Below are positions 8,797 to 18,266 of a DNA stretch of 64,000 nt, in pieces. Position 1 is the first letter of the stretch. Every line of letters starts with the position of its first letter. The translations under genes were made by a program, and so were the position numbers. The DNA is from Ruminococcaceae bacterium UBA5406 (GTDB lineage: Bacteria > Bacillota > Clostridia > Oscillospirales > Acutalibacteraceae): contig DHNW01000024.1 of NCBI GenBank assembly GCA_002407675.1, positions 156,162 to 220,161 of the forward strand. The letters run 5' to 3'. The notes under the pieces were generated by a model. That model saw only the letters and a list, made by a program, of their open reading frames with translations. It had not been told where the DNA came from and made no database searches.

Positions 8797-8850
8797 AAAA
8801 ATCCGGCGGAAGGGCGCTCCCGGGTTTCCCCAGGGTGCCTTCCGCCGGAT
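8797..8850 (-). terminator. Intrinsic terminator of the ECF sigma operon
   Basis: A 13-bp stem (8801-8813 with 8838-8850) followed by Ts on the minus strand, just after the anti-sigma-like gene. Confidence 0.75.
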
Positions 8851-8874
8851 ACGGATACGGAAGATCGGACAGGC

Positions 8875-9975
8875 TTATTGCAGCAAATATTCCGTATTGT
8901 CTACAAGAATGGATTTCACGTCGTCCAAATTCAGGATTCTGGTAAAATATCCGGCTACAACACTTTTATCACCGGGATTCCGTTCAGCAGACATCTCCGT
9001 GACCAACGGCATCTGCTGCCCCAGAACGGGATCAAGAATAACTTCTCCCTGCGCCCGGATAGCATCCGAACTATTGCTTTCGCCGGAATCAGATTGAACA
9101 TTGGATTCCAACAGCTGGATTTTGGAACCGTCTTTCATTTGAATGGAAACCTCCGGATTCGGGATCTCATGGGCTTCTTTCTTTTCGCTCCCGATCACCA
9201 TTACGCCGAGGGACGAAAGCTGAACGCCTTCCGGACGGTAATTCTTATTTTGATATTTTTGGGCGGGAATGGCAACGGTCTTCACCGCCATGGAATGCTC
9301 CACCGGCACTTCGACTTTCAGACTTTTTTCTTCCTTTTCCGAAACGACGAAGGTAGAAGCAAGGCAACTGCTCATACTGTCTGTTTGGATATGGTAATAA
9401 TAAATTCCGTCTCCACTAAAATCATCCAGCGCCTCGCAGGAATAGTTCAGATCATCTGCATCAGGCGACTTACCCTTCATGGATACAGAAAACAGACTGA
9501 ACGGATCGGCCGTGATCTTCTTCCCCTTCAGGCTTTTCAGCGAAACCACCAGATCGGTTTTGTAACCATCTGACAGCAGGCTTTCCACCGTCATTTTATA
9601 ATTCTCATCCGACGCGGAAATCCGCGGGGAACGGATATCGCTCTCAGCTGTCTTGGCACTGGAGCCGAAAATAGATTTGAAAAAATCAGGGCCTCCCGTC
9701 GCCGCGAAAGCCGTAACACTGAGCAGGCACACCGCCGCGGCAATCAGGCCAATCCGAAGCGGCATCTTTTTCTTCACAGCCCTCACATTGCTCCTCTCTT
9801 CCGGCGCAGGAATACCTGCGAAACCGTCCGGGCAGCTATGCATTTTCGCTCTGGCAGCAGCCGCTATACTGTCCGGCGACAATTGCGGCCCGCCGTTTTC
9901 CTCAAAATCAATAGCGGAATAATACCGGCTTTCAAGATGTGAACACAGGTCACTGATTCTCACTTGCTTTTTCAT
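8875..9975 (-). CDS. Membrane-anchored DUF4179-type anti-sigma factor
   Basis: 366 residues. A soluble N-terminal region of about 70 residues is followed by one membrane helix (LRIGLIAAAVCLLSVTAFAA, near 73-92) and a long extracytoplasmic domain. This is the layout of the DUF4179 proteins that are encoded after an ECF sigma factor and hold it inactive at the membrane. The gene overlaps the sigma gene by 26 bases. The signal sensed by the outer domain is unknown. Confidence 0.75.
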   Translation of the reverse strand: MKKQVRISDLCSHLESRYYSAIDFEENGGPQLSPDSIAAAARAKMHSCPDGFAGIPAPEERSNVRAVKKKMPLRIGLIAAAVCLLSVTAFAATGGPDFFKSIFGSSAKTAESDIRSPRISASDENYKMTVESLLSDGYKTDLVVSLKSLKGKKITADPFSLFSVSMKGKSPDADDLNYSCEALDDFSGDGIYYYHIQTDSMSSCLASTFVVSEKEEKSLKVEVPVEHSMAVKTVAIPAQKYQNKNYRPEGVQLSSLGVMVIGSEKKEAHEIPNPEVSIQMKDGSKIQLLESNVQSDSGESNSSDAIRAQGEVILDPVLGQQMPLVTEMSAERNPGDKSVVAGYFTRILNLDDVKSILVDNTEYLLQ

Positions 9976-10522
9976 ATTCCGTGCATCCCCTTTCCTTCAA
10001 TATTTTTTTCAGCTGTTTTCTGCAGCGAAACAATTTCGTTTTTACAGTGGCAGGATTGATCAACAGATTTTGAGAAATTGACCTAAGCGGTTCGCCGTAA
10101 AAGTAATGCCGCACAAAAATTTCCCGATCCGGTTCCCGAAAACCTGCGACGGCGCTGTTGAGAAGAGCAGCCTCTTCTTCCGCTTCCACCGCCTCATCCG
10201 GACCGCCGGCAGAAACGGTCAAAATGTCATCTCGAAAAGGAACCGGGTCCCGGCCGCTTCTGCGCAGGCGGCTCCACGCGGCATTGCGGGCAGCCTGCGC
10301 TATATACGGCTTTAGTGACTCACAGGCTTTCAGACTGTTCCGGTTCTTCCATACGGATAAAAAAACGTCGGCGCTGAGATCCTCCACATCTTCCGGAGAA
10401 AAACGGCCTCCCCCAATTCCATTCAGGACTGCCGAAACATACGGCAGATACCGGGCAACCAATTCATCAAAAGCGTTTTCTTCCCCGTTTTGCAGGCGGC
10501 TGACAATATCTCTGTCATTCAC
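9950..10522 (-). CDS. ECF-type RNA polymerase sigma factor
   Basis: 190 residues. Region 2 spans residues about 10-75 (ENAFDELVARYLPYVSAVLN, DVFLSVWKNR) and region 4 about 110-175 (FREPDREIFVRHYFYGEPLR, NPATVKTKLFRCRKQLKKIL). I chose GTG 10522 because AAAGGAGG stands 8 bases before it; the longer frame has no ribosome site. It would direct polymerase to its own promoter and to genes for envelope stress or a surface signal, released by the partner anti-sigma factor. Confidence 0.85.
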   Translation of the reverse strand: MNDRDIVSRLQNGEENAFDELVARYLPYVSAVLNGIGGGRFSPEDVEDLSADVFLSVWKNRNSLKACESLKPYIAQAARNAAWSRLRRSGRDPVPFRDDILTVSAGGPDEAVEAEEEAALLNSAVAGFREPDREIFVRHYFYGEPLRSISQNLLINPATVKTKLFRCRKQLKKILKERGCTEYEKASENQ

Positions 10523-10982
10523 AGAACCATCCTCCTTTGCACGTGCAACTAACAATACGCATCAAACCGGAAAAGGTTTCAGTTCGGCTGAATTTTTTCA
10601 ATAACAGTAAAATAATAGACCGAAATCTACGAAATTCTGTTGACTTTGAAGTAACTTTGTTGTATTTTGGAATTACTAAAATAAAACGAAGAAGAAGGCA
10701 TCCCCCGAAAACACTGACACCGGAACCCACCTCTGCAAATCCTCAGTACGGAACTCTGCCCTGCCAGAAACTCAGCGGATATAGCTTGACACCCAAACCC
10801 GAAGCATTAAACACAGTGCTGAACCTTGAAAAAATTTCTCAGCAGCCTTAAAAGCAATAGATTTTGCAGCATATGTGCAGCATGATTCAAATTTGCGTGA
10901 TCTCGTCGAAACAGAAGATCCGGAATGTCTCAGCGGCTGTCAAGGGCTGCCCTCCAGGCAACTGAGAAAGAAGGAAACGGGA
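10523..10982. other. Divergent intergenic region before the chemoreceptor gene
   Basis: 460 bp without a convincing gene. A promoter-like pair reads toward the chemoreceptor, which would give a leader of about 300 bases. I looked for a cyclic-di-GMP riboswitch and did not find its conserved core. A second weak promoter (TTGACA near 10784) is possible. Confidence 0.5.
10640..10668 (+). promoter_or_regulatory. Possible sigma-A promoter toward the chemoreceptor
   Basis: TTGACT (10640-10645) and TATTTT (10663-10668), 17-bp spacer. It lies 315 bp before the gene, so a nearer promoter is not excluded. Confidence 0.45.
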
Positions 10983-12953
10983 ATGAAAAGGTTTAGGCCT
11001 CTGAAGCAGGAACTGACTGCAGCAACGGTTGCAATTGTCCTTCTGACCGCAATTCTGAACCTGGCAATCGGTATTTTTTCAAGCTACCGGAGCCTGACGA
11101 AAAACGTGGAGGCAGACTTAAAATCCATCAGCCAGACGGCAAAAGTAGCCATTAACAGTTCTCTGGATTCGATGAAAATCAATATCCGTTCCGCCGCAAA
11201 ATCCGACATGATTGGAAAATCAGGCGTCACCCGAACTGCCGTGCTTGCTATGCTGGATCAGCAAAAGCAGCGGCTTGGCTATAAGACGCTGAGCCTTGTC
11301 ACGTCTGACGGTGCCATCATCAGCAGCGACGAATCTCTGAACGGCAAAAACGTCGCCGGGCAGACTTATTTTAAAAAAGCGCTGGACGGCAGCACCTTCA
11401 TTTCCAGCACGACATACAGCCCCGACAAAAAGCTGTGTGTTGTCATCTGCACACCGGTGGCCAATAACAATAATTTCAAGGGAATCCTCATGGCAACTTT
11501 GGATTTCCAAACCTACAGCCAGATTATTAAAGGCATTACGATCGGCAAAACCGGCAACGTTTTTATTTTGGACAAAGACGGAACCATGATCGCCAATGTG
11601 CGCCCTGCTTTGGTGGAAAAGCGGCAGAATTTCATCCAGTTTGCTGAAAAAGATTCCTCCTACGCTTCGGCGGCCGCCCTATACAAACAGATGATCGCCG
11701 GCAAAAGCGGTTTGGGAACTTATGCCTACAAAAGCGGGAAACGGATCTGCTACTACGCCCCGCTGAAAAATACAAACGGCTGGTCTTTCGGTGTTGTGGC
11801 GCCCATTTCTGAAATGACTTCATCCATCTGGATTACCGTCATTGGGCTGGCTGTCTCTTCCCTGCTGTGCATTCTGCTGGGGGTTCTGCTGGCTTCCATG
11901 CTGACAAAATCGATCACCGAACCCATTTCAATTGTATCTCACCGGCTGAATCTGCTAGCAAAGGGCGATCTCCAGACGGATACAGTCAAGGTTCAGGCAA
12001 GGGATGAAACCGGGCTGCTGGCTTCTTCCCTGAACCAGACCATCATGACGCTCCGGAGATATATTGCGGAAATTACGCGGGTTCTGCACGAAATAGCCCA
12101 GGGAAACATGCAGGTAAAAGTTCAGCAGAAATTTGTCGGTGATTTTATCCCTATTCAGGAATCCCTTTCGGCCATCATCCAGTCTCTGAAAGATATCCTG
12201 ACAGACATCACCAGGGCTTCGGAACAGATCGCAACCGGTTCTGCACAGGTTTCAGACGGCGCCCAATCCCTGGCACAAGGTTCCACCAAGCAGGCGCGTT
12301 CCGTAGAGGAGCTTTCCGCATCCATGACGGAAATTGCCGGCCAGAGTAAAGGAACCGCACAGCATGCGGCCGGAGCCAGCACCAGCGTGGGCGAAGTCCG
12401 CGCCGAAATTGAAAACAGCAACCGGCACATGGAAGAAATGGTAAATGCCATGTCGCAGATTGAGGAATCTTCCAGCCGGATTGAAAAAATCAATAAAACG
12501 ATTGAGGAAATCGCCTTTCAGACCAATATTCTGGCCCTTAATGCGGCTGTGGAAGCGGCAAGGGCCGGCGAAGCGGGAAAAGGGTTCTCCGTTGTAGCGG
12601 ACGAAGTCCGGAACCTCGCCAATAAAAGTGAAGCCGCGGTCAAGGAAACCGCAGCGCTGATTCAAAGCTCCACGGAGCAGATCCAGCAAGGGACCCAAAC
12701 CGCAGATGAAACGGCTCAGCTTCTCCGCCAGGTGGTGAAAAGCATCCAATCGGTTTCCGACAACGTAGACCGGATTTCACAGGTGTCCCGCCAGCAGGCG
12801 GAGCAAATTGACCAGGTGCAGACCAGTGCCGCGCAGATTTCCAGCGTTGTGCAGACAAATTCCGGGACCGCGGAAGAAAGTGCTGCTGCAAGCGAAGAAC
12901 TGTCTGGTCAGTCACAGGCGCTGAAAGCTCTCGTGGGAAAATTCAGGCTGTAA
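10983..12953 (+). CDS. Methyl-accepting chemotaxis protein with dCache sensor
   Basis: 656 residues from the ATG after GAAGGAAAC. An N-terminal helix (about 10-32) leads to an extracytoplasmic Cache-type domain (about 40-275, with [20 protein letters not shown]). A second helix follows near 281-305, then HAMP, then a coiled-coil signalling domain whose tip reads [20 protein letters not shown] near residue 510. Such receptors sense small molecules and control CheA. No che or flagellar genes are in the window, so it is an orphan receptor that reports to a distant array. Confidence 0.9.
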   Translation: MKRFRPLKQELTAATVAIVLLTAILNLAIGIFSSYRSLTKNVEADLKSISQTAKVAINSSLDSMKINIRSAAKSDMIGKSGVTRTAVLAMLDQQKQRLGYKTLSLVTSDGAIISSDESLNGKNVAGQTYFKKALDGSTFISSTTYSPDKKLCVVICTPVANNNNFKGILMATLDFQTYSQIIKGITIGKTGNVFILDKDGTMIANVRPALVEKRQNFIQFAEKDSSYASAAALYKQMIAGKSGLGTYAYKSGKRICYYAPLKNTNGWSFGVVAPISEMTSSIWITVIGLAVSSLLCILLGVLLASMLTKSITEPISIVSHRLNLLAKGDLQTDTVKVQARDETGLLASSLNQTIMTLRRYIAEITRVLHEIAQGNMQVKVQQKFVGDFIPIQESLSAIIQSLKDILTDITRASEQIATGSAQVSDGAQSLAQGSTKQARSVEELSASMTEIAGQSKGTAQHAAGASTSVGEVRAEIENSNRHMEEMVNAMSQIEESSSRIEKINKTIEEIAFQTNILALNAAVEAARAGEAGKGFSVVADEVRNLANKSEAAVKETAALIQSSTEQIQQGTQTADETAQLLRQVVKSIQSVSDNVDRISQVSRQQAEQIDQVQTSAAQISSVVQTNSGTAEESAAASEELSGQSQALKALVGKFRL

Positions 12954-12959
12954 AAAAAG

Positions 12960-13008
12960 CCCCGTGCCCGGCCGTCTTCCGGCGGCGGTTCTGGCACGGA
13001 GTTTTTAT
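12960..13008. terminator. Intrinsic terminator between convergent genes
   Basis: CCGTGCC (12962-12968) pairs with GGCACGG (12993-12999); an inner GC-rich hairpin fills the loop and Ts follow on the plus strand. A run of As on the other side could serve the ABC exporter operon. Confidence 0.65.
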
Positions 13009-13021
13009 TTAGGCTGTTCTT

Positions 13022-14806
13022 TCAGGCAATCTGTTCCGGATTATCATACTGTGACAGGTACAGGTCATAATAATATCCCTTTTTCGCCATCAGTTCGCTG
13101 TGGGTGCCGCTTTCCAGAATCCGGCCGTTATTCACATAACAGATGCGCGTGCAGTTTTTGATGGTGGATAAGCGGTGGGCAATCAGGAAAGAAGTACGGC
13201 CTTTCAGCAGGGTGGCGATCCCCTCTTGAACCAGCTTTTCCGTCGCGGTGTCAATGGACGACGTCGCTTCGTCCAGAATCAAAATTCTCGGATCTGCCAG
13301 CAGGGTGCGGGCAAACGCAATCAGCTGTTTCTGACCCTGGGAAAGGCCGCCCCCGCGTTCCTTGACTTCTGTCTGGTATCCGTCGCTCATGGCAGAAATG
13401 AATTCGTCGGCATGAAGGATTTTCGCGGCGCGGACCACTTCCTCATCCGTCGCATCCAGTCTGCCGTAGCGGATATTGTCCGCAATGGTGCCGGAAAAGA
13501 TGAAACTGTCCTGCAGCATGATCCCCATCTGGCTGCGCAGGGAATGCAGCGTTACTTTCATGATATCGTGGCCGTCAATAAGGACTTTCCCCTGCTCCAC
13601 ATTGTAAAAACGGCTCAGAAGGTTGACAATTGTCGTCTTTCCCGCCCCTGTGGGGCCGACAAAGGCAATGCTTTCACCGGGATGCACCGTAAGGCAGATA
13701 TCGTGCAGAACATTCCGCCCCGGCTCATAGGCAAAACTGACGTGGTCGAACTGCACTTCCCCTTTGACCGGAGGAAGCTCAACGGCCCCGGGCACATCTT
13801 CAATCACAACCGGCTCGTTCATTGTTTCAAAAATTCGCTCCAGATAAGCCGCGGCATTGACAAAGTTGTTATAAATGTTCCCCAGGTTGATAATCGGCTG
13901 CCAGAATTTCGACGCGTAAGTCCCCATGGCGAGGAGCACGCCGAACGACGCCATTGGGTTCATCCAGTAAGCGCCGGCAATATAAACCAGCATGAAAATC
14001 AGCTGGGAAACAATATCCACGGAAACCCAAACGGTATTGGAAATATAAATGGCGTGCATCCATTTTTTCTTCCGCCTGTCCAGCAGCCCGTCCAGCGTCT
14101 GCATATTGCGCTTCTGGCGGTTGAAAAGCTGCACAACCTTTGCGCCGTCGATCGACTCCTGAATATAGGCATTCATATTGGAATTGGTATTGGAAACTTC
14201 CTGCCACGCCCGGTGCTGTTTTGGTTTAATGAACCAGACAAACGCGGCTACCACGGGAAGGCCGGCCACCGTTACGGCCGCCAGGGACGCACTGACGCGG
14301 AACATATAAAAAATAATAAAAACAATATTGATGATTTCAATGATGAAATTCAGAAGGCCGTTAGACAGGACATCCGAAACATTATTGACATACTGCACTA
14401 CCCGCACAAGGATTTTGCCCTGCGGCCTGTCGTCATAATAGGAAAAAGGCAGTTCCTGCAAATGGTGGAACAGATCGGAACGGAGGTCATAAATAATATT
14501 CTGGCCGACTTTGGCAACAATCACGGTGCGGATGGCATTAAAAACGATGTTAATAAGGATCGTCGCAACCAGAAGCAGGCACAGGCGGACAAGATACTGC
14601 ACATCTTTTTTCGGGATGGCCACGTCAATGCCCTTCTGGATGATCATGGGGCCGGCCAGGCCGACGACGCTGCCGAAACCGCTGAGCAGAAGCGCGGCAA
14701 GCATGCTCCATTTGTAGCGCCCAATATATTTGGCGCACATCTTCACGGTTTTGACGCTGAACGTTTCTTTCAGGTCTTCGTCGATATCATAGCGGTTACG
14801 CGCCAA
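13022..14806 (-). CDS. ABC exporter half-transporter, catalytically complete subunit
   Basis: 594 residues from a TTG preceded by GAGGAGG. Six membrane helices occupy about residues 30-310, then the nucleotide-binding domain: Walker A GPTGAGKTT near 389, signature LSQGQ near 489, Walker B ILILDEATSS near 510, and the switch histidine in IAHRLSTI. It overlaps the upstream exporter gene by 11 bases, so the two are made together and very likely form one heterodimer. The family exports drugs, lipids or peptides; substrate unknown. Confidence 0.9.
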   Translation of the reverse strand: MARNRYDIDEDLKETFSVKTVKMCAKYIGRYKWSMLAALLLSGFGSVVGLAGPMIIQKGIDVAIPKKDVQYLVRLCLLLVATILINIVFNAIRTVIVAKVGQNIIYDLRSDLFHHLQELPFSYYDDRPQGKILVRVVQYVNNVSDVLSNGLLNFIIEIINIVFIIFYMFRVSASLAAVTVAGLPVVAAFVWFIKPKQHRAWQEVSNTNSNMNAYIQESIDGAKVVQLFNRQKRNMQTLDGLLDRRKKKWMHAIYISNTVWVSVDIVSQLIFMLVYIAGAYWMNPMASFGVLLAMGTYASKFWQPIINLGNIYNNFVNAAAYLERIFETMNEPVVIEDVPGAVELPPVKGEVQFDHVSFAYEPGRNVLHDICLTVHPGESIAFVGPTGAGKTTIVNLLSRFYNVEQGKVLIDGHDIMKVTLHSLRSQMGIMLQDSFIFSGTIADNIRYGRLDATDEEVVRAAKILHADEFISAMSDGYQTEVKERGGGLSQGQKQLIAFARTLLADPRILILDEATSSIDTATEKLVQEGIATLLKGRTSFLIAHRLSTIKNCTRICYVNNGRILESGTHSELMAKKGYYYDLYLSQYDNPEQIA

Positions 14807-16544
14807 GGTGAACTTCCTCCTCTTCAACGCTGTTCTGCAGCGCCCAGATACGATAATAATAACCGTGTTTCCGGAGAAGCTGCGCATGTGTTCCCCATTC
14901 GATAATGCGCCCGTGATCCAAAACGATAATCTGGTCGGCGTTTTTCAGGGAAGAAATCCGCTGGGCCACAATCATTTTCGTGCATGGGAAATCAAGGGTC
15001 CGCAGCTGCTGCTGGATAAATTTTTCCGTTTCCATATCCACCGCCGAGGTCGTATCGTCCAGGATAAGGACGGACGGCTTCATGGAAAGGGCGCGCGCCA
15101 GGGCAAGCCGCTGTTTCTGCCCTCCGGAAAGCCCGACCCCGCGTTCGCCGATCAATGTGTCGCACCCATCTTCCAGTTTGCGGGAAAAGCCGTCGGCAGC
15201 CGCCGCTTTCAGGTATTTAAGCGTTTCTTCCCGCGGCTGATCCGGGTTGCCGTAGGCTACGTTCCCCACAACGGTATCGGAAAAAAGGAACACTTCCTGC
15301 GTAGCGACGCCGATTGAGCGGCGCAGCGACTCGAGGGTATAGTCCTGAACATTTCTGCCGTCCAGAAGGACTTCGCCCTCCGTTGCCTCATAGACCCGGT
15401 CGACCAGGTTGACCAGCGTTGTTTTCCCAGAACCGGTGGAACCTGTGATCCCCAGCGTCTGGCCCGGGGCAATATGAAAATTCACATGATCCAGCAGGGG
15501 CGCCCCGTTAATCCGGAACGAGACATCCCGGAATTCCACGTCTCCGTGCAGCCGCTCTTCCGGGGCATACGCGCCCATGTGGTCTATAATCGACGGCTGC
15601 GAGTAGAAAACCTCAATCACCATGCGGCAGGAAGCAAAAAAGCGCTGCATGTCGTTAATGAGCACACCGAGGTTCCGCAGCGGGTTCGCAAGCGCCCACG
15701 TGAGGGAAGAAAACGCCATCATGTCGCCGGCGGTGATAGCCCCTTTCATCATAAAGATACCGCCGACTAAAAGCGACGTAACCGTGAGCGACTGGGAAAG
15801 CAGGTCAATGACAGGCTGAAATTTGACGCCGACATAAGTGGTTTTCAGGTTTTTGTCCCGGTATTCCTGATTGCATTTCCGGAATTTCTCTTCTTCAAAC
15901 GCTTCATTGGCAAATGCTTTGACAACCCGGTTGCCTGCAATGTTTTCCTGAGCGACGGTATTCAGGCCGGCGAGCTTCGCACGCAGGTCCACATACATCG
16001 GCCCGATCTTTTTGGAAAACAAATAAGTGATCAGCATAATAAACGGTGTAATGGCCGCCATGCACAGCGTCAGGGGAATGTTGACCGTGCAGAGATAAAG
16101 AATGGTAACTGCAAACAGCACAATCGAATCCACCGCGCTGTACGAAATCCACGCACAGAAATGCCGCACCGTATCCAGATCGCTGGTGATACGGGTCATC
16201 AGGTCTCCGGTACGGATGCGGCCGAAAAATCGGTAATCCTGTTCCTGGATGACATGATACATTCGCCGGCGCACATCGTCAAGCATCTGCTGACTGTTCT
16301 TTTCAAGGCAGACAATCATCAGATACCGCAAAGCCACACGCACCACTTCTACGACAAGCATTGCCGTAAGGATCGGCATGAGCAGCTTTACATTTTTGGG
16401 CACAATCACCTCGTCGATCAGCTTTTGGGAAAGCATCGGGTTGATAACCATCATAGCCGAAGTGACAGCCGAAAGGATCAGTCCGACAACGAATAAGCGG
16501 CGTTTTTTACCCATATATTTCCAAAGCCATTTTAACTCAAACAT
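14796..16544 (-). CDS. ABC exporter half-transporter, subunit with degenerate ATP site
   Basis: 582 residues. Membrane domain first, then Walker A GSTGSGKTT near 368, signature LSGGQKQ near 471 and Walker B LILDDTTSAVD near 495. The catalytic Glu after Walker B is Asp, and the switch histidine is Gln (VAQRISSL). These are the changes seen in the non-catalytic half of heterodimeric exporters such as TM287/288 and BmrCD. It is first in the operon, divergent from an AraC regulator that may control it. Start chosen at the ATG after AAGGAAC. Confidence 0.9.
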   Translation of the reverse strand: MFELKWLWKYMGKKRRLFVVGLILSAVTSAMMVINPMLSQKLIDEVIVPKNVKLLMPILTAMLVVEVVRVALRYLMIVCLEKNSQQMLDDVRRRMYHVIQEQDYRFFGRIRTGDLMTRITSDLDTVRHFCAWISYSAVDSIVLFAVTILYLCTVNIPLTLCMAAITPFIMLITYLFSKKIGPMYVDLRAKLAGLNTVAQENIAGNRVVKAFANEAFEEEKFRKCNQEYRDKNLKTTYVGVKFQPVIDLLSQSLTVTSLLVGGIFMMKGAITAGDMMAFSSLTWALANPLRNLGVLINDMQRFFASCRMVIEVFYSQPSIIDHMGAYAPEERLHGDVEFRDVSFRINGAPLLDHVNFHIAPGQTLGITGSTGSGKTTLVNLVDRVYEATEGEVLLDGRNVQDYTLESLRRSIGVATQEVFLFSDTVVGNVAYGNPDQPREETLKYLKAAAADGFSRKLEDGCDTLIGERGVGLSGGQKQRLALARALSMKPSVLILDDTTSAVDMETEKFIQQQLRTLDFPCTKMIVAQRISSLKNADQIIVLDHGRIIEWGTHAQLLRKHGYYYRIWALQNSVEEEEVHLGA

Positions 16545-16595
16545 AGCGTTCCTTTTCCGCGCACTCCGGCGCACCGGCATATTTCAGGACGAGTG

Positions 16596-16624
16596 TTGAT
16601 TTTTCATATAGTAAGGATTATAAT
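16596..16624 (+). promoter_or_regulatory. Sigma-A promoter of the AraC-type regulator
   Basis: TTGATT (16596-16601) and TATAAT (16619-16624) with a 17-bp spacer, in the gap shared with the divergent ABC exporter operon. Confidence 0.7.
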
Positions 16625-16681
16625 CGGTTGAACTGGAAAATGCGTGTCAGTTCTACAGTTTCTAGTGTCAAAAATTGCTGA

Positions 16682-17506
16682 ATGAAAGGATTGAAGCCTG
16701 CGATGATCCAAGGGATGTACCAATTCTGCAACGACAACGGGCGGTTCCCCTCCTGCTGGGAGAGCCGCAATATCGGCTGCATGCCGCATTTTCACAGCAG
16801 CGTGGAATTTGTTTACGTGACAGAAGGCGAAGTGGGTGCCATGTTCAACGGCCGCCAGCTCTCCATCCGGGCCGGTCAGTTTTTTCTTGTTTCCAGCTAT
16901 TCTGCACACTCTTACCGCAGCAGTGAAAGCAGCCGGTACCATTCCATTGTGATGGTTGTGCCGCTGAACTTTGTGCCGCTGTACGCGCCGCTGCTCTCTA
17001 AAAAAGTTTTCAGCCAATGTTTGAGCGGCGACGCCGTTCTGAACGGTGAAGCGCTGCACTGCCTGCGGATGATCCTCAGCCTGGGCCCGTGCGACGACGA
17101 AAATGAAAACCTGACACGCAGTTACATCTACGTGATTCTCGGCCTGGCTATCCGCCGAATCGGGCTGGAGGACACGCCGCAGGACCGGTTCCTTTCCAAA
17201 AAAGTGCTGATATACCTGCAGGACAACTATCTTTCACCGATTACGCTGGATTCTCTCTCCAAAGAATTCGGATACAGCAAATACCGGTTTTCCCATATCT
17301 TCAACCAATACCTCGGCTGTTCCCTGACGCAGTACCTGGATTCCCTGCGGGCCCGTCACGCGGCCAACCTTCTGCGCATGAGCGACGCCCCTTTGCTGGA
17401 GATTGCCATGAACTCGGGGTTTGACAGCGTGCGCACGTTTTACCGCAGTTTTAAAAAGAATTACAGCATGACGCCCACCCACTACCGGCAGACAACTACG
17501 AAATAG
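16682..17506 (+). CDS. AraC-family transcriptional regulator with N-terminal cupin
   Basis: About 274 residues. Residues 30-110 form a cupin-like sensor (MPHFHSSVEFVYVTEGEVGA). The last 100 hold two helix-turn-helix motifs (ITLDSLSKEFGYSKYRFSHI, and LLEIAMNSGFDSVRTFYRSF). The start is uncertain: ATG 16682 lacks a ribosome site, while ATG 16703 has AAAGGA 12 bases upstream. The divergent ABC exporter is the likely target. The ligand is probably a sugar or small aromatic compound, as for cupin-AraC proteins in general. Confidence 0.85.
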   Translation: MKGLKPAMIQGMYQFCNDNGRFPSCWESRNIGCMPHFHSSVEFVYVTEGEVGAMFNGRQLSIRAGQFFLVSSYSAHSYRSSESSRYHSIVMVVPLNFVPLYAPLLSKKVFSQCLSGDAVLNGEALHCLRMILSLGPCDDENENLTRSYIYVILGLAIRRIGLEDTPQDRFLSKKVLIYLQDNYLSPITLDSLSKEFGYSKYRFSHIFNQYLGCSLTQYLDSLRARHAANLLRMSDAPLLEIAMNSGFDSVRTFYRSFKKNYSMTPTHYRQTTTK

Positions 17507-17514
17507 CCGGAACT

Positions 17515-17823
17515 TTACCATACGGAACCGCCGGGAAAACCGCCGTACTCCAGAACCCGCCGCAGGCGGGCGCGGGCTTTTTTAAGGTGCCGTGAAACTG
17601 TGGATGTTGACACCCCGAGGGAGGACGCGGCCTCCCTCATCGTCATCCCTTTGCTGTAGTACAGGCGGACACACTGGAGCTGACGGGCGGTCAGCTCCCC
17701 GACGGCCGCCTGCCGCAGCGCGCGCAGCATCCGGCGGCGCCCTTCGGAATCCCCGGAATCTCCGGCGCGGGCGGGCAGGCCGCCGCCAAACCGGTCAAGG
17801 CTGAGACACGGGCCGCGCCTCAA
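17515..17823 (-). CDS. Sigma-70 region-4-like HTH protein
   Basis: About 102 residues from TTG 17823, preceded by GGAAAGGGG; its first bases overlap the stop of the upstream small gene (TTGA). The C-terminal half is a sigma region 4 helix-turn-helix: ELTARQLQCVRLYYSKGMTM, EAASSLGVSTSTVSRHLKKA. There is no region 2, so it cannot bind the -10 as a normal sigma factor does. Such paired small proteins occur in clostridial accessory modules, often beside XRE repressors, as here. Role inferred to be regulatory. Confidence 0.65.
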   Translation of the reverse strand: MRRGPCLSLDRFGGGLPARAGDSGDSEGRRRMLRALRQAAVGELTARQLQCVRLYYSKGMTMREAASSLGVSTSTVSRHLKKARARLRRVLEYGGFPGGSVW

Positions 17824-18023
17824 CGTGCCGCACCCCTTTCCACCAGCATCCGGCCCGTGTGCAGGCATTCGAAATACATGGCATCCAGCATAGAAACCCT
17901 ACGGAACAGGAGGATCTCATCTTTTCCCGAAAGGCCCTTCAGCTGTTTCCGGAGAGGCGCCGTATGACGCTTGAGTTCTTCTGCTTCCCGGAGGTACTGG
18001 AGACCCCATTGCCGATAATTCAT
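17820..18023 (-). CDS. Small helical protein coupled to the sigma-like gene
   Basis: 67 residues rich in Leu, Arg and Glu (MNYRQWGLQYLREAEELKRH), predicted all-helical, with no known domain. GAAAGGGG lies 9 bases before the ATG. It is coupled to the sigma-region-4-like gene by a stop-start overlap and starts next to a copy of the operator found in the XRE promoter. It may be a partner or anti-factor of the HTH protein; this is inference from arrangement. Confidence 0.6.
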   Translation of the reverse strand: MNYRQWGLQYLREAEELKRHTAPLRKQLKGLSGKDEILLFRRVSMLDAMYFECLHTGRMLVERGAAR

Positions 18024-18043
18024 TTTTCATGGCCCCTTTCAAT

Positions 18044-18056
18044 ACACAATACGTGT
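18044..18056. promoter_or_regulatory. Operator copy 1, before the sigma-like pair
   Basis: The 13-mer ACACAATACGTGT matches, at 12 of 13 positions, the reverse complement of the dyad in the XRE promoter at 18218-18230. It lies 20 bp before the minus-strand start at 18023, over a likely -10 (TATTGT on the minus strand). Confidence 0.55.
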
Positions 18057-18209
18057 AGCAATGTTTTGTAAAAAATGAATCCTGCGGAAAATTCCGGGAC
18101 TCTGTTTCTTACCCTAGCAGAAAATTATGGCTGTTTCAAGACCTTTCAGGCGGATTTTTAGCCAGAGGGACAGAATTGGGACTCTCAATTTTTAAGGACA
18201 AAAAAGCTC

Positions 18210-18238
18210 TTGCATAAACACATATTGTGTGGTATAAT
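18210..18238 (+). promoter_or_regulatory. XRE repressor promoter with operator copy 2 in the spacer
   Basis: TTGCAT (18210-18215) and TATAAT (18233-18238) with a 17-bp spacer. The spacer contains ACACATATTGTGT (18218-18230), a dyad of ACACA and TGTGT around three bases. This is the classic site for self-repression by the XRE protein that follows. Confidence 0.75.
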
Positions 18239-18266
18239 GGCCGCACAGAAGAAAGGGGAAACGGAA

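Noticed and set aside
10669..10982. Cyclic-di-GMP riboswitch in the chemoreceptor leader
   Set aside because: The long leader invited the idea, but the conserved core and paired arms of the known classes are not seen.
13175..14905. 576-codon open frame antisense to the ABC exporter
   Set aside because: It is an uninterrupted shadow of two well-supported genes, rich in His, Gln and Asn, with no family motif. Codon bias of the real genes explains it.
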